Positions 57,658-64,000 of a stretch of DNA of 64,000 nt are shown one piece after another. The translations under genes were made by a program, and so were the position numbers. Source of the DNA: Lasiosphaeria ovina (taxonomy: Eukaryota; Ascomycota; Sordariomycetes; Sordariales; Lasiosphaeriaceae). Positions within the stretch are counted from its first letter, which is position 1; the number at the start of each line of letters is the position of its first letter. The notes beneath the pieces are model-generated. The model was not told the DNA's origin and made no database searches. It was given only the letters and a program-made list of their open reading frames with translations. The stretch spans positions 62,001 through 126,000 of the forward strand of contig JAULSN010000011.1 of assembly GCA_033439765.1 (NCBI GenBank). Direction: 5' to 3'.

Positions 57658-58747
57658 CACAAATGGAAGAACCAGGGCCTGAGCGAAATACCAAACGACA
57701 TCACCACCTCTAAATAACCCATTCCTGACAGCATATATATATATATAGACAAGATCGAAATCAAAAGGGGCATATTGGGCATACTGGCATGTACAGGAAG
57801 AAGAAAAAAACCTCACGAATTTATGACAGAGCTTGGGGAGGAGACCTAAGTTGTAACTTAAGATGGGTTTAGTTTGTATATTTGAATCGAATAATTACAC
57901 GTTGGCTTCTTCATAGCACATTTCTTGATGACGCACCTGGATTTCTACTCGATGGGGTTCCTGTCCCATCGTAAGTACATCGGAGGATGTAACATGAACC
58001 GTTCGGATATAAAGCATGGCTGGCTAGAACAAAACCGATAGTAACAAGTTTGCCACTTCCTAGCTTAAGTCAATATTTGGGTTGTTCTTGAGCCCAATTC
58101 AAGCCTGACAAGCCAAGCTAAAAGATCCTGGAGACGGGAGCCGGTTCATCAGAGTCGGCTTGGAGTGCCAGATGGCGGTGGGGCACGCGAGCTTGAGTTT
58201 TGATGGCTGAGCCACTTGAGCCCTGATGGCGCATTGGCTCCCTCTGGCGGGGTACAGTTGCGCGGCCAGCGTGGCAGCCGCCCCTGTAATCGGACGCTTC
58301 CGCGGGGCCTAGCCTGCCCCACTCCCTCTCGTCTTCGCTGAAGCACTGGACGACTCCCTCCTGCAAGGAAGCCCGACGACAGAACAACCTCCGTCCAATC
58401 AGGCGGCCAATCTCGAAGGCCAGACGGCCCGCTGCTGGCGGCAGCCCCCCGAACCATTTTGTCTCTGGTATTTCCCCTTCAAGATGGAATTTGACAGCAA
58501 ACTCTCGACACCGCCGTGACTCCAGCCTCATTATCGCTCGCCGCAGCTGTTGGACGAGTCCCATCTGAGCGAGGTCCGGATTTGCCATTGCGAAGTCCCA
58601 CGTCCAATACAAACGCTACACCGCCTCTTCCGACGTCGATTTCCCGCCTCGGACCAGACACGAACGAACCAAGTTACGACGGACGGGTTGAAGTCGAACA
58701 TCTGCGGGCTTCAAGACAGGCTGTTGCTTTAACACCGAGCCGCCAAA
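57658..58747. other. Intergenic stretch
   Basis: About 1.1 kb between two tandem genes. A TA microsatellite lies near 57732-57748. A minus-strand open frame (58118-58612, 164 codons) lacks any recognisable feature and is not called. Confidence 0.5.
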
Positions 58748-60612
58748 ATGCCAACCACCGAAATCATCACCATCATCAACAACTCGGGGAAGGTTCTTAG
58801 CACGGTAAGTACGCACCGCATCTCTAGTTTCGTCCGGTCTGCTCCCCCACCACCGCCTACCATTGGTTGGTGACGGTTCGCGACGGCTGACAGAGAATCT
58901 AGGGCAAGCAACTTGTCGGCATCTTCAAGGAAGCCAAGGCTGCCTACCGAGACAGGCGGGAGGCAGTCAAGGCGGAACGTGCTGGCATCCAACGAGCAAG
59001 GACCTTCGACGTGTCACAGCGTGCCCCCGCCGATCTGTACGACGACTACTACGAGGAAGAACTCGATCCTGTCTACGACGACCGCCGCCTTCTTCACGAC
59101 GCCTCCGGCCGCCGAAGATCGCAGGATGACGACCGCTCCCATGCCTCATCCCGCCACAGCCAGCGCTCCCGGCGCTCACATCGCCGGCGCTCCTCCTCCC
59201 GCACTCGCCCTGCCCTGACCATTTCGAACCTCCGAACCCACTCGGAAGTGTCGGCCACGCCGCCGTCTGCTGCCCCGAAACAATACCAATCGCCGTATGC
59301 CGAGACATCCCCACGGGACCTGCAGATATCCCGCGTGACACTTCACCGGGCCGCGACCATGCCCCAGCCAACTGCATCCGAATTCGCATATGCACCACCC
59401 CCGCTGTTGACCAGCGGTGATACAACGCCCGTCTCGACCCCGCGCCAGAGCATGATGGTCCACCGGCCGCGGTCCGAGGCGTCGCTGAAAAAGAAGGAAA
59501 TTGATATGCACCTCGCATACGGGGATATTCCGCCAGATCTGGCAAGCCGCACAGATCTGGACCCTGTCGACAATGGGCCTGAGCCCGACTCGCAGGAGTC
59601 GCAGGCGCTTAATCTGATGGACCGCATTGAAGGCTTCTTGGACGAGGCTCATTGTGTGCAGCACACAGCTAGCGACATGATAGCAAATCTCCAGCAGAAC
59701 CCCGAGGCGGCGGCGGCTGTCGCACTGACGCTAGCCGAGCTCAGTGCCCTCATCGGCAAGCTGAGTCCAGCATTCCTGGGTATTGTCAAAGGCGGGAGTC
59801 CAGCCATCTTTGCGCTGCTGGCTAGCCCGCAGTTCCTGATTGGCACGAGCATTGCTCTCGGAGTCACGGTCGTAATGTTTGGCGGCTGGAAGATTGTGAA
59901 GCGGATCCGTGACGCCAACAAGGAAAAGGAGGCAGCGTTCGAAATGCAATCAGGCCTCCCACAACCGGTGCCCGCCGCGCAAGGTCCCACCTCCCCGCCA
60001 GAACCATCTGCTGGCAGCTCGGCCAGTTGCGAGGAAGCGCTTGTGCTGGAGGAGGAGCTGAGCACAATCGAGACATGGCGGAGAGGAATCACGCCGTTTG
60101 GCGCAGGCGAAGCTGCCGATGTCGAACTGATGAGCGCAGAGGCTGACCGCGCCCTACGGGACAAGTACCGTGACGACGAGGTCGATCCCGACGACTCGGT
60201 CTCGCGTAGCGGTAGAAGCACCCGCACGCACCGCACGAGAAGACCACACCGCAGCCACCGCAGTAGCCGGAGGCACGACGATGGCGGGGATGATGTTGAA
60301 GTCCCGGAGAGGAAGAGCAGCAAGAACTACAGCAAGGGAGATGGTGCTGTGAGCGAGGTTGCCGCCAGCGAGCGCAGCCATCGCAGCCATGGGAGCCACC
60401 GCAGCCACGGGAGCTCGGGGTCGCGGTCGTCCAAGCACACGGCCAAGATTGGGCTCAAGGCAATCGAGGACAGCGGCAAGGATGACGAGGAGGCCTCTCC
60501 TGACAAGCCCAAGGAGAAGAAGAACAACATGCTTAAACAGCTCTTCAAGAAGATGAAGGACAAGGATGATAAGGAAAAGGAAAGAAGCACCGCGGTGTCT
60601 GTCCTGGTCTAA
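58748..60612 (+). CDS. Unassigned protein with central hydrophobic hairpin and Ser/His/Arg-rich tail
   Basis: Two exons (58748-58804 and 58903-60612) give 588 residues. The first exon encodes only 19 residues, MPTTEIITIINNSGKVLST, which joins in phase to GKQLVGIFKEAKAAYRDRRE, a conserved-looking amphipathic start. A disordered basic region rich in Ser/Arg (HSQRSRRSHRRRSSSR) and a Pro/Thr linker follow. A helical domain lies at about 245-300 (LNLMDRIEGFLDEAH, ALTLAELSALIGKLSPAF), then a Gly-rich hydrophobic segment (AIFALLASPQFLIGTSIALG, then VTVVMFGGWKIVKRI) at about 308-340. The tail has SHRSHGSHRSHGSSGSRSS, and a Lys-rich end with MLKQLFKKMKDKDDK. No family is recognised. One or two membrane passages are likely. 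The function is unknown. Confidence 0.72.
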
Positions 60613-62994
60613 CAGGGCAAGTGTGGGGGACAGACAGCTTCTGACCACCCTGTCGGAAAATTAAATTCAACAGTTCTAAGTCGGTTTGGGGCTGGGTACT
60701 TTGTGTGGCGCGGGGATAAATGAGACGGTCGGGATGATTTTGGATGCATCGAATATGAGCAAATACTTATCTAAGGAACGCAACACATCGGAACTAGACG
60801 GCTGTATATAATTAGCCACAGGCCGGTCATGATTTAGATGACATTAAAAGACTAATTCTTCATGAGAATTGGGATTCGCTGTGATCCCTTGTACCTTGGT
60901 AGAAAAGCTCATCTCATCCAGACTCAGACTTGCCCCCATATCTGCCACTTCTGGATGACCAACAGGCCTTTGCCTCCTTTGCTGATGTCATGATTGATCA
61001 GGTGAGATATTCGGCTGGACTTCCATTTTAAGCTTCTGATTTACCAGATCAGGTTACACAAGCGGCCGCTTGAGGGTTCCGAGGGCATGGAAGAACTCCA
61101 CGAAGCACAGTCTATTGGTTCGTATCCGCTTTCTAATCAAGTAATATTACTGTTCCATCTTACCAATCGACGGAACGTGCGACGAGACGCCATTGTCAGT
61201 CAAGTTTCCTCTTTCATAGAGCCAGGCAAGGAACCGTGCCCTTGTCCCTTGAAACGGTCAGACACGTAGCCACAGAGCGACACGGGCACGATCTGGCGCC
61301 GGGGTGGATCAATGACTTTTCACACGTCGAGATTCTGTTTCTGTGGCTTGTCCTCGGCTGACCGGTCTGGTTAATAATTGGGTATTCGAGGAGGCCCATT
61401 TTTATCAGTACAAATCAAGTAGAACGAGGGAAAGAACAGGGCTAATTAACAGTGACACTCGGTTAATGACTACCTTTGCTTACACTCCCGAAATAACTGG
61501 GGCCCGTCACCGTGGTACTGACTCGGCTCAGCTCACACAAGCGGCATCAGCCCGATGGGATCCTCCGATCCTCCGAGTGCTGGTAGTCCGGTCCAGTAAT
61601 CCTGCTGGCGGCAGCGTGAGGACTGGACGGGGTCGAAATGATAATTACAACCGATGAAAAAAAAAGAACAAGGGAAAAAAACAGGAAACAATGCACACAA
61701 GCCAGGGTTCCCGGCACAGACTAATTTATCTCGAGGGACTAAGGAAGAAGCGGATGCAACATCATATCATGTATGGCGCATTCCGTTGGTTTCTGATTTT
61801 CATCATGTTGAGCTGATGTGAGGATTAGCTTACGCTACGGCGATACAGGTAAAGCTGGTATCCCATGCTTCAGAGTAATTACAAGGGACAGCTCCTTCCT
61901 TGTGCAGGCATATGCCCCAGTTTGGTAGCATGGGGATTACGGCAACGTGGCAGGCAGGCAGGGCAGGCCCGCCGTAGCTCTTTATCTCCACGAGTCCACA
62001 TTATGTGTCACCCCTGTCAGCCGGGAAGGCAGGCCGTCGTTGGCGGCTCGGCGAAAAAGTTGACCCACCCACGGAGATCGGTGATTAGTGCCGTGGCCGG
62101 ACAGGGTCTGGTAGGGCTGATGGTGTGAAGAACGATTTCTTGTCGCGGCGTGGCAGGGGCGGGCTTTTATCAGCCCGCGGGCCCGGTACACGTCCGACGT
62201 GTCGGAGACTTTATTTCCGCCTAGTTGCGTATGAAGCCCAACATAGTAGGTGAAGGGCTTGGCATGACGCTGGGCGCGGGACGCACGTATGTCAGGTACT
62301 TTTTTTTGGTTCTGGTCGACTGCTGGGTGAGATGTTAATGTTGGCGCGCAATTAGTCTACAACTACCTCGATAAGGGTACGTGATAGAACAATTCTTATC
62401 ATATCAAACCGGCAAGCTAACATTGTCTACCTACAGTAGTCGGACTTGGACCGTCTCGGGACTTTTTTGCAAGCCACGTAATGAACAGGGTGGTATCCGT
62501 GGAACGGGCCAACGGCTCTGTTTCCTGGCTCGGCTCACCATTCCTCGGTCTACACTACTACTGTGACGCCGAAGGAGCCGTTCCACTCCATCTGGCCACA
62601 CACGCCCTGCACCTACCTACCATCCCAAAGGAAGCCAGGTAGCCCCAGGCAGAGTTCCACTAAGGGAATTAATTAGGAATCATACGCACTCCTAGATCAC
62701 GCTTATTCCCATCATCATCCTCTTGCTTGCACCTTATCGGTCTTTCAGGGGCCCTCGCAGTCAGAATTGCGATGGACGGGGCCGCCACTTTTGGGAAGCA
62801 CTGCCCCCCTTTGGCTAGGAGTGCATATAAATGCCCAAAGAGACAAGTTAGTTACTCAGGACTGCGCCATCACCAATGCAAGGCGTTGGCTGGCTACCGT
62901 AACTGGTTTTGTCATCGAGCTCCCCTGCAACAGTTGCTTGGCAGTAAAATCCCCTGCAGTTAAACGGGCAACCCGACGAGCTTGCTGCCGGACT

Positions 62995-63003
62995 CATATA
63001 AAG
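62995..63003 (+). promoter_or_regulatory. TATA box of the aldolase gene
   Basis: CATATAAAG, 165-173 bases before the aldolase ATG. It is followed by a C-rich, A-rich leader that suits a fungal transcription start. A second similar box (CATATAAAT) lies near 62823. Confidence 0.5.
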
Positions 63004-63120
63004 AGAGCTTGCCCGAGCAGGTCGAGACGAAAGAAAGAAGCTTCTGACACCAAACACTCACAGTTCATCTACCCTACCCTTCAGAATCATCACAACGTAT
63101 CTCGGTCTCACTCTCCGGTT

Positions 63121-63153
63121 CCAAGAACACTCCAAGAACACCCCAAGAACACT
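63121..63153 (+). repeat. Three tandem 11-bp repeats in the aldolase leader
   Basis: CCAAGAACACT, CCAAGAACACC and CCAAGAACACT run without gap and end 14 bases before the start codon. They should lie in the 5' untranslated leader. One substitution separates the copies. Confidence 0.75.
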
Positions 63154-63167
63154 CACACCTAGCAGCC

Positions 63168-64000
63168 ATGGGTTCCAACTTCCCGTCTACCCGTCCCCAA
63201 GGCATGGCGGCTTACAGAGCCCCTTCTCTCTTCCAGCCTCACCGCGCACGCCAGGCCATCCGTGACGCCCACGAGAAGAAGATCCCGCCCATGTTGGGCT
63301 ACTATGCGGGCCTCAGCTCCCTCCCCATCACCCGCTTCCTCGCTCCCATGGGTTATGACGCTGTCTGGATAGACTGGGAGCACACATCTTGCAGTGTCGA
63401 GACCATGACTTCGGTACGCACTCTCTTCCCCATCCTCTCTGACAGTTGACGTGGCTGATACTTCCTCGCCAGATGGTTCACGAAACTATGTTTGTGAGCG
63501 AAGGGCGCACGATCCCGTGGGTGCGTGTGCCCGGCCACGACCACGCGGCCATCGGGTACGCGCTGGACGCAGGCGCGAGCATCGTCATCCCGCAGGTCGA
63601 GACGGTCGAGCAGGCCAAGCACATCGTGTCGGCGGCCAAGTTCGGGGCCAAGCGCAACGGCACGCGGTCGGCACCGCCGTTCAGACTGGTGCCGGGCATC
63701 ACCGACGCCGTGGTGGACGCGGCCCACGGCGACATCTGGACCAACCTCAACGAGCAGGCCGCCATCATGATCCAGATCGAGACCGAGGCCGGCGTCCACA
63801 ACCTTGACGCCATCCTCACCGCCGTCCCCGACATTGACGCCGTCTGGCTCGGCCAGCTGGACGCCCGCATCAGCATGGGCCTGCCCGGCAACGGCGGCAT
63901 GGGCGGCGCCGAGCCCGAGTGGACTTCGCTCGTCGAGAAGTTTTACGCCACGCTCAAGAAGCACGACAAGCCCTTCGGCGGCTTCGGCCTCGGCTCCCCC
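63168..64000 (+). CDS. HpcH/HpaI-family aldolase, 3' end beyond the window
   Basis: Exon 1 is 63168-63413 and exon 2 starts at 63473 and runs past base 64000; 258 residues are visible. The family is shown by MLGYYAGLSSLPITRFLAP, GYDAVWIDWEHTSCS, VRVPGHDHAAIGYALDAGAS with IVIPQVETVEQA after it, and IMIQIETEAGVHNLDAI. The acidic residues in QIETEAG and at AVWLGQLD are expected to bind the divalent metal. Known members split 4-hydroxy-2-oxo acids such as hydroxy-oxoheptanedioate to pyruvate (or a related oxo acid) and an aldehyde. The site usually read as GPxDLSxSxG is LGQLDARISMG here, so the substrate may differ from the bacterial enzyme. No signal peptide is seen. Confidence 0.88.

Larger units (their letters stand above)
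60613..63167. other. Long gene-free stretch before the aldolase gene
   Basis: About 2.5 kb with no supported gene on either strand. Poly-A runs occur near 61655-61680. The right end has the aldolase promoter: TATA-like boxes at 62825 and 62995 and a three-copy 11-bp repeat before the start codon. Confidence 0.5.

Noticed and set aside
58118..58612. 164-codon minus-strand open frame
   Set aside because: No recognisable motif and no splice partners; likely chance.
59649..60323. 224-codon minus-strand open frame, Ser/Leu-rich
   Set aside because: Lies fully over the second exon of the unassigned membrane protein in antisense and has no feature of its own.
63353..63964. 203-codon minus-strand open frame over the aldolase
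   Set aside because: Antisense to conserved aldolase sequence and made of repetitive Asp/Gly/Val; a shadow.
1..64000. tRNA and rRNA genes
   Set aside because: I looked for the B-box sequence GTTCRANNC with a matching cloverleaf and saw none I could defend; a tRNAscan run would be decisive.

Overview
The window is nuclear DNA from a filamentous ascomycete (Pezizomycotina, most likely Sordariomycetes). The evidence is short GT-AG introns of about 50-110 bases in most genes, wide intergenic spaces, a Zn(II)2Cys6 regulator, a GH10 xylanase, and a paired ornithine N5-oxygenase and ferrichrome-type peptide synthetase. I cannot name the species. All gene models below were spliced by eye, and the exon phases were checked to close.

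Layout. 1-9.2 kb: a COG3315-type methyltransferase, an eight-exon secreted Ser/Thr/Lys-rich protein, a secreted GH10 xylanase, and a decayed class I terpene synthase. 9.7-11.6 kb: an amino-acid permease (minus strand). 11.6-17 kb: a gene-poor, partly AT-rich stretch holding a 633-bp element with 47-bp terminal inverted repeats and a candidate 4-bp target duplication. 17-30 kb: housekeeping and single-copy genes, namely a dienelactone hydrolase, a GNAT acetyltransferase, a WW/FF-domain splicing factor, a TAPT1/Emp65-family membrane protein, a Zn2Cys6 factor and a single-pass membrane protein.

30-51.5 kb is the core of the window: an intracellular siderophore locus. An L-ornithine N5-monooxygenase (sidA type, 577 aa) is followed on the same strand by a 4,929-aa non-ribosomal peptide synthetase whose domains I read as A-T-C-A-T-C-T-C-A-T-C-T-C-T-C. 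The first enzyme hydroxylates ornithine, the hydroxyornithine is acylated by an enzyme not seen here, and the synthetase would build a ferrichrome/ferricrocin-type cyclic hexapeptide. Four perfect ATCWGATAA sites, the motif bound by iron-responsive GATA repressors such as SreA and Fep1, lie in the 3.4 kb before the monooxygenase. The synthetase promoter has three CCAAT boxes but no such GATA site.

51.5-64 kb: a degenerate 32-bp tandem repeat, an OBAP/DUF1264 protein, two large conserved fungal proteins with membrane segments, a long gene-free stretch, and the start of an HpcH/HpaI-family aldolase cut by the window end. I see no prophage, CRISPR array, rRNA or convincing tRNA. The siderophore locus is a known type of system. 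The less ordinary items are its promoter architecture, the decayed terpene synthase, the inverted-repeat element and the unassigned membrane proteins.
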